A stretch of 64,000 nucleotides of DNA, from positions 8,577,501-8,641,500 of the forward strand of contig JBAIAC010000030.1 in the NCBI GenBank assembly GCA_037349315.1. The letters are read 5' to 3'. The notes under the pieces were generated by a model, which was not told where the DNA came from, made no database searches, and saw only the letters and a program-made list of their open reading frames with translations. The translations under genes and the position numbers were made by a program. This document shows positions 36,101-46,959 of this stretch, piece by piece; the stretch's first letter is position 1; each line of letters starts with the position of its first letter. The stretch is from Chelydra serpentina. Taxonomy: Eukaryota; Chordata; Testudines; Chelydridae.

Positions 36101-38410
36101 GTGCTAGGAACTGAGATTTCTGGCTACCTGGGCCCCTCCTTAAACGTTAATGCCTACTTTTCCACATAGTCATTAGCCATGACAGTTCCGAAATGTGGCA
36201 TCATGCCCAATGTCCAGCTGCGGTACAAAAAAGCCCGGGTTTGAATTGTGGATACGATAGCCTCGCACAATTTCAATTTAGAAACCGAGTAATGTGGAAC
36301 TAGAGGGGGTGGGGGGGGGGACGGGACGACAAGGGAAATGTCAGAACTAATCCATACCAGTTAATGCAGTTACTCTTAAAACCATAGGTTTCCAATGTTA
36401 TTTGATAGGAATTTAGCAAGGTTCTGTTTTGAGCCCACCAAATTGCTTTTTCCATCTTTTAACTTTGCCCTAATAAAAGCATGGTTTGCTGCCTGACATC
36501 TTCACTTTTTCTTTCTTCTCTTGTTCTTTTTTTTTTCTCTCCCCTTCTCCCCCTGCCCCCTTTGTGTGTGTGTGTGTGTCTTTCTTTTACATTTTTAAGT
36601 GCATGAATATCTTAGATTTTAGCATGTATTGATCTGCAGGCTAACGTGGTTAAAACTCTCATAGCCCTAACCATTTACCTTTCTGTGTGGAACTTTGAGC
36701 AGAACCTCAGTCTATTGTCTGACTCCGGTAAGGGAGTGTTATGACATGAAAATCTGCCAACCCCCTCCTTGACGCAGGTGCGAGATGGGGTACAGTACCA
36801 GACAATATCTTTTTCCGTGACCCAGAAGGTCAGATCCAGCTCTTAGTAAAAAAAACCAAAAAACCCCAAAAACTAGCACCAAAGAGAAAGCGGTGGGGGG
36901 GGGACGGGGGAGTTTATTTTTCTCACCTGGATTGACACAACAAAATGCCCATTGGGCCAAATCCACCATGATACAAGTGGGTGCAAATCCATTTACTTGA
37001 ATGGAGTTGCAGTTGCTTAGATCTGGGGGAGAATTCACCCACTGACATTGATATTCCATGCCTGATCAGTTGGGAAACAAACGCTTTTTCTTTTCACCTC
37101 CTTTTGCCATTCATTGCCGGGTCGCTTAACTGTTCTGTCGTATCCAGTGGAATTAGTTTGAAATGCATTCTTTCGTTTCTTTTTCGTTTTTTGGTAAAGC
37201 TCAGCTGAATTTATATGAGAGTTTGATGAACTTTGTCAAATGAATCACATGGTGTGATACCGGTTTTAGCACTTTCCGTAGAAAAACTGTGTTTGCGTGG
37301 CTTGACTTTCAGAGTCACTTTGGCTACTAAATTTCGGTCTGTGAGATGCTTTAGTGGTGTGCCTAATTCTTTTTGTCCTACGTATATCTGGCAAGAGAAG
37401 CATTCTGAAACTGTCCTCTTTTGTTTGTGGCTCCAGAATGGGTGGTGAGGGGTGTGGAGGAGGAGAAAGGGAGAAATTATTTTTGTTCACTTGGTGGTTT
37501 TTTTAGGTCAGCATTTCTTGTAAGAATCCCATAATTCCTGGTGTGAACTGAGTTCTGTGTTGCTCCTCATCTTTTTTACCTGTTGTTGTGCTGTTCACTT
37601 ACTGAGATTGAATCCTGCTTTGAAGTTCCACGAATGGCCTCTCAAAGGAATATTCCCCAAAATACAAAAAAACAACCCAGAATACCTACTCCTTCCCGGC
37701 AAAACAAAAACATAATTTTAAGCCACAACCTGCAGGCCATACAACCAGTTATTCTTGTTCTTTTGAATCATTTTCTGTTTATCTTGTTCTTCTGTTTTTT
37801 GGTTTTTTATTGTTTTGTTTTTATTTCCCTTCCTTTTGTTCTTCCTATTACATTTCCTTTCTGTCTGACTCTGGATTTGGTGTGGTTCTTAACAGACACA
37901 AAAGCATGAGTGGTAGTCCGCGGCTACTACTGCCTCGGAAAGGTGGTGTATCTCAAAGCCTTTAAATCAGTCACTTCAAAGCAGCCTTTGGGTGCATGGC
38001 GCTACAGTCAGGTTTTAAAAATTTGATGCAGGATAAATTATTAGCTCGCTAAAGTTTTTAGTTTATCGGGGTTAAATTTTTGTAGGGAGAATTGACCTTT
38101 TTAGGAGAACAAGTGTATAGAGTAGTATATCGGGCTACAAGAACTTGAATCGGAACCTTGTTAATAAATAGCCTGAACAGGAGACCAAAGAGAGAATCTG
38201 TATCGGCTCCAAGTCTGGAGGCAGAAAGTCCAATTCCTTAGAGGACTTAGTGGCTTATACACACCCAGCGACACTTTAAGCACTGTGCAGGCTCTGGGTG
38301 CAACCTGTTCAGAGCGCAGGGTAGTTTATTGATGGCTCGGTTGCTTTAGATACCTTTCTCCATTAGTGTCTTTGCCCTTTATTCACAGATAACTCTCTCC
38401 CTGTTTCTAG
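33182..38410 (+). other. TCF7L2: TCF7L2 last intron
   Basis: It holds an L2/MIR-like fragment (35280-35475), a (TG)n tract at 36563-36579 after a long pyrimidine stretch, a G run near 36308-36320 and a palindromic-type fragment near 36950-37035. One exon-like interval with acceptor and donor signals is discussed separately (37896-37942). The acceptor is ctgtttctag. Confidence 0.85.
35280..35475 (+). repeat. MIR/L2-like old fragment
   Basis: The motif order (tatttatatagctcttaacg, tcctcacaatatacttgtga, attatccccaatttatagac, gggattagaactcaagacc, ending tctttccctcaagccac) is that of MIR/L2 3' regions. Confidence 0.65.
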
Positions 38411-38846
38411 GAGAAAAAAAAAGTGCGTTCGCTACATACAAGGTGAAGGCAGCTGCATCAGCCCACCCTCTTCAGATGGAAGCTTACTAGACTCTCCTCC
38501 TTCTTCTCCTAACATGCTAGCCTCCCCCACAAGAGACTCAAAATCACAGACTGAACAAACACAACCTCTCTCGCTCACATTGAAACCCGACCCGCTGGCA
38601 CACCTCTCCATGATTCCGCCACCGTCCTCCTTAGTCCTGACCGAAAGCTCTGCTAACAAGCCCAGCGCCCTGTCTGCTACTAATTGTCAGAATGGGCCAT
38701 TGGATCATCCGCCTGCCACTTTACAGCCGTCAGCAGCACCATCCTCATCGTTAGCACAGCCTTCCACATCCTCCTTGCATTCCCATCATTCTTTGGCTGG
38801 GACACAGTCCCAGCCGCTGTCACTTGTAACCAAGTCTTTAGAATAG
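38411..38846 (+). CDS. TCF7L2: TCF7L2 terminal coding exon: C-clamp tail and CtBP motifs
   Basis: The exon starts after ctgtttctag and the stop codon TAG is at 38844-38846. From a phase-2 donor it reads RKKKCVRYIQGEGSC, completing the C-clamp, then a Ser/Pro-rich tail with QTEQTQPLSLTLKPDPLAHL and ending SQPLSLVTKSLE. The two PLSL motifs are the CtBP-binding sites of the E isoforms. From a phase-1 donor the first 80 nt read a different peptide (GEKKSAFATYKVKAAASAHP, then LQMEAY) and stop at 38488-38490, giving the short isoform tail. Confidence 0.97.
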
Positions 38847-39410
38847 CTTTAGCCTCTTTAGCCCTTGCTTTTTAAAAAAAAATTGTGTTGGGTTTGTTTT
38901 TTGTGTCCTTTTTTTTTTTTTAATTTTTTTTTATTTTTTAATTTGTGCCATATGGCTACATTAGTTGATGTTTATCGAGTTCATTGGTCAATATTTGACC
39001 CATCGTTATTTCAATTTCTCCTTTTAAATATGTAGATGAGAAAAAGCCTCATGATTCTGCCAAAATTTTTATCAACAGCTGTTTAAAGTCTTTGTAGCGT
39101 TTAAAAAAATATATATATATACATAACTGTTATGTAGTTCCAATAGCTTAGTTTTAAAGACTGATTTTAAAAATTAAAAAAAAAAAAGAAGCAATTTTGA
39201 AACAGCCCTTGCAGAAGGTGTTGGTTCTTTATTATTTGTATTAAATACGAGCTTGCGAACCAATCATTTTACATCTGGTTTTTAAACCTTTAAGGGCACA
39301 ATGAATGCAGTGCCGCTACTTTTTTTTTTCTTCCTCGTGTGAAACAACTTTTATTGTGATGTTACTTGTTATTGTTTAAATGTACAGAAACAAAAGGGTT
39401 AAAATGTGTT

Positions 39411-39416
39411 AATAAA
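39411..39416 (+). terminator. Proximal poly(A) signal AATAAA
   Basis: A canonical hexamer about 570 nt past the stop, followed within 30 nt by a GT-rich stretch (ttccatggtgttgttctttt). It could give a shorter 3' UTR. Confidence 0.5.
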
Positions 39417-40526
39417 CCTTGTTCCATGGTGTTGTTCTTTTGGGGGGAGGGAATGCTACTCAACAATTAAAAGTATCACAACGCTATTGGACCAGTAGTA
39501 TTTATTGCTTTAGAGATTGCTTGTTGTATCTGTATGTTGTCCATTTTTAAATATGTTTTTTCCCTTTTTTTTCTTGAAACATTGTATAAAGTTTTTTTCC
39601 TTAGTGTAAGCATCTTATATATAACAACTCATTTGTACAAGGTTTTTAAGTTTATATATAAATGTGTATATATATATTTTTTCGGGGGTGGGGGGTTGAT
39701 TTGATTTTTTTTTCCTGTATGAAACACAGTTGCCACCAAATGGACATTTGCAGATGCATTTTAAAGGATCAATAGTGTAAAAATAAATAAATGAAAAACA
39801 AAAATTGCTTTAAAAGCCATTACACATACAAAAAGACTTGAAAAATTAGCAAGGGACTTTTTAGCAATGCTGTTTGAAAAATAGCAACGTCCAAGTGTCT
39901 CTCATTCAGAACTGCAATTGAATCCCCTGCGACATTAGAACTGTAGACCGTGTGCAAAATTTTTATGTGCCAAAATTCTCAGTGACTTAACTTTCTCCCA
40001 ACGACTTTATTTTTTTTAAATGCTGTAATTTTTTTGTTCATCATGTTTTGCTGTGATGTTACATAGGTAGATATGTATGTAGTTTTAATGTCACCTATAA
40101 CAGACGTGTTTGGTAGCAGATTGTCCGGAAAGCATTTAAAACGAAGAGGTATAAACCCTTAAGGGCCAAATTCTGTATATTAGATTACTCATAAAAGGAA
40201 AATCAGACTGCCACTTTTATGTACACTTACTACATACAGGTAGGTAGCAAACTTAAAACAAACAAAAAAAACCTAGGCATGTTGATGTTGCAAAAAAAAC
40301 GCTGTATAAAGCTGAAAAATTGTTCATCTGTTCATTCAGTGCCATTGTAGTTGACATGAAGCGATTGTAAAACTGTCTCAGATTTTTCTCTGGTTTATTA
40401 AGATGCTAACTATAACATTTTTTGTGAATACTTTGAATGTTTCCTAACAGTTGTGATGTTACTGTTCCGTTTTATGCTCTTATTCCGATTTTCATTTTTA
40501 ATGGTTTGGAAGCCATTTTTGTAATG

Positions 40527-40532
40527 AATAAA
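40527..40532 (+). terminator. Distal poly(A) signal AATAAA
   Basis: A hexamer in gaataaatgttcatgc, the first of two closely spaced distal signals. Confidence 0.6.
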
Positions 40533-40573
40533 TGTTCATGCTGTACAGTATCTGTAGCATGCAGTTCTGGATT

Positions 40574-40579
40574 AATAAA
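40574..40579 (+). terminator. Most distal poly(A) signal AATAAA
   Basis: A hexamer in ggattaataaaagcaac followed by a TG-containing stretch (gtatgtgcag). Probably the main 3' end, near 40595-40600. Confidence 0.65.
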
Positions 40580-40600
40580 AGCAACTTAGTATGTGCAGAG

Positions 40601-43600
40601 AATGACTTGTCAGCTCATTTATGTGTTGATTGTATTTTATTGTGGTCAAGCAGGTTTAAAACATGGACTCACTTTGCATGCGTCTGATAAGAAGAGGTGG
40701 ATGAAACGATTTCAAAATTTCAACAAATAAATGGCAAAACATTTCTGGTATTCATGAACATTTTGCCTTTTTTCGGCCTCCTCCTCGATTTGTATAATGC
40801 TATTCTAGCTGAGTTCCTGTAATTGTTCATTTCAGTGGACAAAGCCTTTCCTTTGCTCAGCAAACTGGTGTGTGTGTGCGTGAAACAGCAGTGAAATCAC
40901 TTTTATGTTAAGCAATTAGCTCATTGCTGGCATTATACAATGAATAAATAATAACATGAACTGAAAATAATGTTATTCTCCCATTTGATTCTGACAGTTG
41001 GAGGGGAAGATACGTCTGATTGGTTATACTTTAAAAGCAAACTCCATATGCTCAGCCCAGCAATCTAGTGATTCATCAGGTCAGTTTCACATCATAGGGG
41101 GACGAAATTCCCCTAATTGAGACTGATGTGGTACACATGCATAAGACCGTATTCTGCCCCTTGGCACAACGCTGACATGAATTGACGCATGATGCGTTTT
41201 TGAAAGAAAAAAGGTTTTGGTTAAAATGGGCATTTTGAGCACTTTGGCTGATTACTACAATTTGGAGGGAGTGACTCCCAGGTTCTACTGCTGCTTAAAA
41301 AAAATGTCGTTTCCAGCTTGCCCCAACATTCGTTTCTGTCAATCAAAAAACAAAACGGACTAAAGAATATTTTCAAGAGTGCTCAGTACCCAGCAGATCC
41401 CATTGAGAAGAGCAAAGCTGGGTCCTGAATGCTTTTGAAAATGTCACCCCTAATTCTTAAACACTGGCAATTTTCTATGATAGTCCAGTGCTAAAGCAAG
41501 ACTTTGGGGGTGGGGGCGGGGGAGGGGTTGGGGAGGATTTTGGTGCTCTTGTTTTACAGTCTCTTGTGAGAATTTTATCCCCAAATATTCCTATTGTTGA
41601 TAGTTCCAGCACTGGCACTATGAATCCTGGCATTTTTACCACCATTAGTTAAATCGGCAAGTTTATCCAGAGTGAAATTACTGCCAATGCACCACTTAAG
41701 TCTCTCAAAATAGGGCTCAAGTAGAACATAGATGGTCACACAGCCATTTTGCTGGCCCTCTGCCTAAGGGAGAATTGCGGCCTGTGAGAAATGGTTCTGA
41801 ACTTCCTTTGTTGGGCTGAGTAATTCAGGCACAGAGTGCGGGCCCATTGCTACCAGCCTTTACTCCCATAAGGAGTTCTTAGACAAGTACACCCTCACTG
41901 CCATCAATGCGGCTATCCATATAACAAGGCGTTGCAGTATATTGCCCTTGCTCATTTAGATGTTCTGTAGATAAGTGAATAAATGTGTTGGCTGAATGTG
42001 TATTTAAATATGGCTGTTGAGGGTTTCAAAGCAGCTTACACGGCACAACTCCCCATTAAAATGCCAGTGAGAACTGTGTGGCTAAATCCTGTAGTCATCT
42101 GAAATCTCCACCATTATCATGGCTAGAATATTATCCTGAAGTGAATTGTGAAGGTGAGACTCTCATAACATACCATTCAGTGCAATTGCATAGTACTTAG
42201 GTCTTTTCCCCCATTGACCTCCAGGCATTGTACAAAGGAAGGGGAAGTATTCTTTTATAGGTGGGGGGAAACTGAGGTGCACAGCGGTGAAGTAACCCAT
42301 CCAAGGTCATTCGCAGAGCTGGGAATAGAACCCAGTGTGTTGACCCCTGCCCTAGACCTACTAGATTATGCTGCATCCCTTTGGGTGTAATTTATCTGCC
42401 GACCCTGTGTGACCCAGCCTGAAGTGTGTTGGGGTCTTATCAAGAGCTAAAGCCAAAATCCATTAAGGCAACAGTTTAATCTGTCTCTGATTGCCTAATT
42501 GCTTTCTATGATACTTGTTCTTTAAGGAAAATATCAGTGCCCCCTTTGAAAGAAAGGAAGAGCGACTTTTCTGAGGAATGCCGACCCACACGCCCAATAA
42601 AGCCTAAATTGGAGACAAACTCGATCTGCTAGCTAGAGAATGAGGTTGCCCAGCTTGAACAGGGAGGTGCTGGTACGAGTCTCTCCAGAGATTTAAACTG
42701 AGTATTTAGTGCTTCTAATTCCTTTTGTTGTCGCTGTTGGGGAAAAGGGGTTAATCTCATAAAGCCGCGCAGCAGCCAGCATTGTTTCTGAAGCTGACGT
42801 TGCTAATAATAGATCATAAAAAGTGTGTGTTGAATGTTGGCATGTTTCCTTCTAAAGGGTTTAATGCAAAGCCGCAAACCCCCTTTGGTGGTTGTGTACA
42901 TTTAATGAGTTCCCTTTTTCCCGTGGGTCCAGGGCCAGATCCTGCTCCCATTGAGGTCCATAGAAAAACTCCCACTGACTTCATGGGAGCAGGATCAGAT
43001 CCTACTCTTTCCCTTCCTCCCCCTCTCAGACTTGTATATAAAGCTGAAGGCGTTTCTTCCTGTGCAATATGCCTCCGGCCTGGTTCAGTCGTTAAGGCTG
43101 CATTCCAGCGTTGGTAAAACCATAGTTATTTCCATGTTTGTGAAAGAGACGTCACCACCCATGACTGCAAGAATCTGATGCATCTGAAACACATAAAATG
43201 CCAAACCTCGCTACAGTTGGTAGCCAGGAAATTGAACATGATGCTGGAATTACTGTCCAGCTACACAAGGGTTTTGGGGAGGTTTTTTATGGTTCAAACG
43301 CTTCCTGGCACACAACCATCCATCAGCCAAACACATGTGCTGTATCAGTGCCGAGGATGGCTGCTCTCTTCCAGTGTGAAATGCGGCACTCTAGGGAGGT
43401 CTTTGAGAACCATGGTTCAAAGGAGATGCCATCAAGGTATGATTCATGTATTCAGCAAAATGGGTGTGGGGTGGGGGGGGTTGCTTGCTGTTTTATTAGT
43501 AACTTTTTGAAAAGCTAAGCCCCAAATCTGATCTTGAACGCAATGGTTTTCCTCATGTGCACACTATGAGAGAAGCAGCATGCACAACAGTGTTGCAGAG

Positions 43601-43790
43601 GTCTCGTGTGTGGTGGGCAAACTGGTGTTGGGGTATATTTCTGGTATGTTGAGGGAAACCATCATATAGATTTTGGAAACAAACAACACAGGTCATCATT
43701 GAGTATCATCCCCCAGCCCCGGAGAGAGAGCTCTTCAAACAATTCAGGCAGGCACTGTTGCATGCTCAAGGGCCTGAGGATGACACCAAC
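40601..43790. other. Intergenic DNA downstream of TCF7L2
   Basis: No gene was recognised. A MIR-like fragment lies at 42175-42385 and G-rich runs near 41508-41540. Open stretches at 42782-43518 have no protein features I recognise and lie in palindromic-type repeat sequence in part (42930-43000, with the paired gatcctgctcccattgagg and catgggagcaggatcagatc). Confidence 0.7.
42175..42385 (+). repeat. MIR-like (CORE-SINE) fragment
   Basis: The words catagtacttaggtctttt, ggggggaaactgaggtgcac, agtaacccatccaaggtcat, agctgggaatagaacccag and the end ctagattatgctgcatccc follow the MIR order. Confidence 0.75.
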
Positions 43791-43799
43791 AATGATGAT

Positions 43800-44601
43800 C
43801 ATAGAATCTCAGGGTTGGAAGGGACCTCAGGGGGTCATCTACTCCAACCCCCTGCTCAAAGCAGGACCAATCCCCAACTAAACTATCCCAGCCAGGGCTT
43901 TGTCCAGTCAGGCCTTAAAAACCTCTAAGGAAGGAGATTCCACCACCTCCCTAGGTAACCCATTCCAGTGCTTCACCACCCTACTAGTGAAAAAGTTTTT
44001 CCTAATATCCAACCTAAACCTCCCCCTCTGCAACTTGAGACCATTACTCCTTGTTCTGTCATCTTCTACCATTGAGAACAGTCTAGATCCATCCTCTTTG
44101 GAACCCTCTTTCAGGTAGTTGAAAGCAGCTATCAAATCCCCCCTCATTCTTCTCTGCTGCAGGCTAAACAATCCCAGTTCCCTCAGCCTCTCCTCATAAA
44201 TCATGTGCTCCAGCCCCCTAATCATTTTTGTTGCCCTCCGTTGGACTCTTTCCAATTTATCCACATCCTTCTTGTAGTGTGGGGCCCAAAACTGGACACA
44301 GTACTCCAAATGAGGCCTCACCAGTGCCGAATAGAGGGGAATGATCACGTCCCTCGATCTGCTGGAAATGCCCCTACTTATACAACCCAAAATGCCATTA
44401 GCCTTCTTGGCAACAAGGGCACACTGTTGACTCATATACAGCTTTTCGTCCACTGTAACCCCTAGGTCCTTTTCTGCAGAACTGCTGCCCAGCCATTCGG
44501 TCCCTAGTCTGTAGCAGTGCATGGGATTCTTCCGTCCCAAGTGCAGGACTCTGCACTTGTCCTTGTTGAACCTCATCAGATTTCTTTTGACCCAATCCTC
44601 T
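43800..44601 (-). mobile_element. CR1 LINE, 5'-truncated 3' end with ORF2 C terminus
   Basis: On the minus strand a 222-codon open stretch (44576 to 43908) reads as the end of a CR1 ORF2: [16 protein letters not shown] near its start, then [57 protein letters not shown] and [20 protein letters not shown]. Reverse-transcriptase catalytic motifs lie further 5' and are absent. The frame ends in a TGA at a position where CpG decay of CGG would give it. A CR1 3' UTR follows. Direct repeats aatgatgat at 43791-43799 and 44602-44610 mark the insertion. Confidence 0.93.
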
Positions 44602-44715
44602 AATGATGATTAGTATAACCACCACATCTAGGAGCAGGGCCCCATTGTGCTAAGTGCTGTACAAACCCAGCACAAAAAGGCCCTGCCTCAAAGAGCTTAC
44701 AATCTAATTATAAAC
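44602..44715 (+). repeat. Old interspersed repeat split by the CR1
   Basis: The sequence tagtataaccaccacatcta, then ggagcagggccccattgtgc, taagtgctgtacaaaccc and cctgcctcaaagagcttac is an abundant amniote dispersed repeat. Its A/T-rich start, attatt-like, was the CR1 target. The related reverse-orientation copy is at 12405-12500. Confidence 0.6.
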
Positions 44716-45309
44716 CATGATGGAGCTGAGAACAGCCTGAGCTGTTGACCACTGCACACCTCTGCACAGGGGTGAATTTCAAACCTATGTTACGACAAAG
44801 ACTTTACTAAAGGGATGGGCTGATTAAGGGGCCTTAGATGGCCAGGGAAGTGAATAGAGTGTGGGGCTTGCACGTAACAGCAAGGAGACCTACATACAGT
44901 AGGCAATTCACCGTAGCTATTCCATCTGTTTGATAAGAAGCTAGTCGATATTTCTCAGTCAGGAGACATTTATTTTCCACGAGCTTTGTAAATCTCATTT
45001 TTCACTTAGTATATGGAATTTTAAGACGTTAAAGCTGAAGCAATTGCTGACTCAGTAAACCAGTGCCACATGGTTCTAAGCTTTATTGAAAGAAAGAGAA
45101 TGAAAGAGAGACTCTTTAGAGGTCTACTAGGTTTATTAGACCATAAAAAGATGTAAGAGGGATTCACGGTGAAAATAACAGCGTGGGCCATTTGTACAAT
45201 CATGAAAACAAAACAGTAATAAACAAAAATCTGGTGCCTGTGTGTGACAGAACAGTTTGCAGCTAAGATGCAATATAGCTATGGTTTGCATACAGCTATG
45301 AATTCTCTA

Positions 45310-45445
45310 TCTCTTTGAGACTAATCAAGACCTGATACCTTTCCTGAAGGTGTGCTTTAGTTATTGGGCTCAATACAGGGGTAGCTAGATATTATGCAGG
45401 AGGTCGGTCAGATGTTTGGTTCCTTCTGGTCTTAAAATCTATGAA
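45310..45445 (+). repeat. CR1/SINE-type 3' tail fragment
   Basis: The segment tttagttattgggctcaata, then gcaggaggtcggtcagatg and ccttctggtcttaaaatcta with a ctatgaat end resembles the 3' end shared by CR1 elements and CR1-tailed SINEs. No tRNA-like head is visible. Confidence 0.5.
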
Positions 45446-45464
45446 TATGCAAACAATCTTAGAG

Positions 45465-46958
45465 TATGTCTGAACTGCAATAAAAGACCTGCAGCATGGC
45501 CACCTTGGCCATGGCCAAAACCTAAGCCATCTGATTTGGGATTAAGAGGTTTGTTCTGCGGGGGCTATCAAATTGCAGTGTAGACAGTAAGGCTCAGGCC
45601 GAAGTCTGGGCTCTGAGACCCTGCAACAGGGAGAGTTTCAGAGCTTGGGCATGAACATCTACACTGCTATTTTGAGCCCTGTGGCCTGACCCCCATAAAC
45701 CCAGGTCAGCTGATGTGGTTGTGATGGGTTGGTATCACAGAAACCCCCTTGGAGCTGCCACCTGGTGTGCCAAGACTACTTCTGCCCCTGCTTTCCTGCC
45801 TTTTCCAGCTTGGGACTCCAGAATCCTGTCTGTTTTGAGCCAGACCCGCTGGTCTGCTGCAAACCCAGACCCAGGTCTGAACCACATCCACTAACAGCTG
45901 TAGGCCTGCCTGGAAGCAGCTCAGGAAGTGCTCTTGCTTTTGACACCCAGGTCCCAACTCCCAATGGGGTTCAAACCCTGAATAACTCCATTTTACCCTG
46001 TATAAAGCTTATACAGGATAAACTCATAAATAGTTCGCCCTCTATGTCAGAGATAGAGAGGTATGCACAGCTGTTTGCCCCCTCCAGGTACTAACACGTA
46101 CTCCAGGTAACTTAATAAGTAAAAAGTGATTTTAATAAATAAATACAGAAAGTAGTATTTAAGTGATTCCAAGTAGTAACAGACAGAACAAAGTGAATTA
46201 CTAAGTAAAATAAAATAAAACACGCAAGTCTATGTTTAATCACACTGTATACAGATAAAAACCTCACCAGTTCCAGCAAACTTCCCTTTACAGGCTATAG
46301 TCCTCCTAGCCTGGGTCCAGAAATCACTCACACCCCCTATTGTCTTTGTCCTTTGTTCAGTCTCTTTCACGTATGGCCTTGGGGGGTGGAGAGTCTCTCT
46401 CTTTAGCCAGCTGAAGACAAAATGGAGGGATCTCCCAGGGGTTTAAATAGACTCTGTCCCCTGGATGGATGCTCCTCCCCACTCCCGGTGTAGCATCATG
46501 TTACCCTGGAGTTTTGGGATCACATGGGCAAGTCACATGTCCATGCACAATTCAGTAACTAGCCCAGTGACATTCTTGGCCAAGCTCAGATGTGGATTGG
46601 TGTCTGCAACTTATTTTGTCTGTTTAAGAGTTTCTTGATTGGGCTCTTAACCTGCATATTCCTTTCTCCAGGCCTTGATCCCATGTTCTTACAGAGGCTA
46701 TGTACAAAACCAGCAAGTATACAACCAATATTCATAACTTCAACTACAAAAATGATACATGCATACAACCAGGAGGAATAGATTCAGTAGATCATAACTT
46801 TTACAGAGATATGTTACATGGCACACGTAGCATAAAACATATTCCAGTTACATCATATATACATTTATTAGCATCTCCCCATAAAGTCTTATTGGGTACA
46901 CCATCACAGTGGTCTCTGCCATTCAGTGCCATGGGTTTTTTATCTCAGTGTAGACATA
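45465..46958. mobile_element. Palindromic MITE, copy 2, split by a solo LTR
   Basis: The left end is agtatgtctgaactgcaata and the right end tatctcagtgtagacatatt, mutually inverted. The internal gggctctgagaccctgcaac and atctacactgctattttgag match the copy at 11157-11424. The left part runs to 45719 and the right part resumes at 46914 after the LTR. Joined conceptually it is about 0.3 kb, like copy 1. Confidence 0.8.
45720..46908 (+). mobile_element. Solo LTR, 1189 bp, with 5-bp target duplication
   Basis: It begins tgtgatgggttgg and ends cacaccatcaca-like (ttgggtacaccatcaca), so the termini are TG...CA with short inverted TGTGATGG/CCATCACA ends. It is flanked by gtggt at 45715-45719 and at 46909-46913. 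There is no retroviral or Gypsy coding sequence, so this is a solo LTR left by recombination. A 5-bp duplication fits Gypsy-type or some endogenous-retrovirus elements; the class is not assigned. Strand is arbitrary. Confidence 0.85.
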
Positions 46959-46959
46959 T

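Larger units (their letters stand above)
10323..40600 (+). other. TCF7L2: TCF7L2 gene, 3' portion (gene-level entry)
   Basis: This is a TCF/LEF family HMG-box transcription factor, the nuclear effector of Wnt/beta-catenin signalling. It binds CTTTGWW-type sites, recruits Groucho/TLE in the absence of beta-catenin and activates in its presence. Translated exons read almost residue-for-residue like vertebrate TCF7L2: [31 protein letters not shown], the HMG box beginning [19 protein letters not shown], the KKKKRKRDK NLS, the C-clamp and the terminal PLSLVTKSLE. The exons in the window sum to 1326 nt with consistent phases, giving 441 residues of an expected roughly 600. The N-terminal beta-catenin-binding exons lie upstream of the window. 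The extended tail with PLSL motifs separates it from LEF1 and TCF7. The match is very strong; the end near 40600 is inferred from poly(A) signals. Confidence 0.97.
38847..40600 (+). other. TCF7L2: TCF7L2 3' UTR
   Basis: About 1.75 kb of A/T-rich sequence after the stop, with T runs, a (TA)n stretch and several AATAAA signals. The last ones, close together near 40527 and 40574, fit the main cleavage region. No open frame or repeat was recognised. The end is inferred, not seen. Confidence 0.8.

Noticed and set aside
42782..43518. Overlapping open frames of 75-111 codons downstream of TCF7L2
   Set aside because: No domain or composition typical of protein, and partly made of palindromic dispersed repeat.
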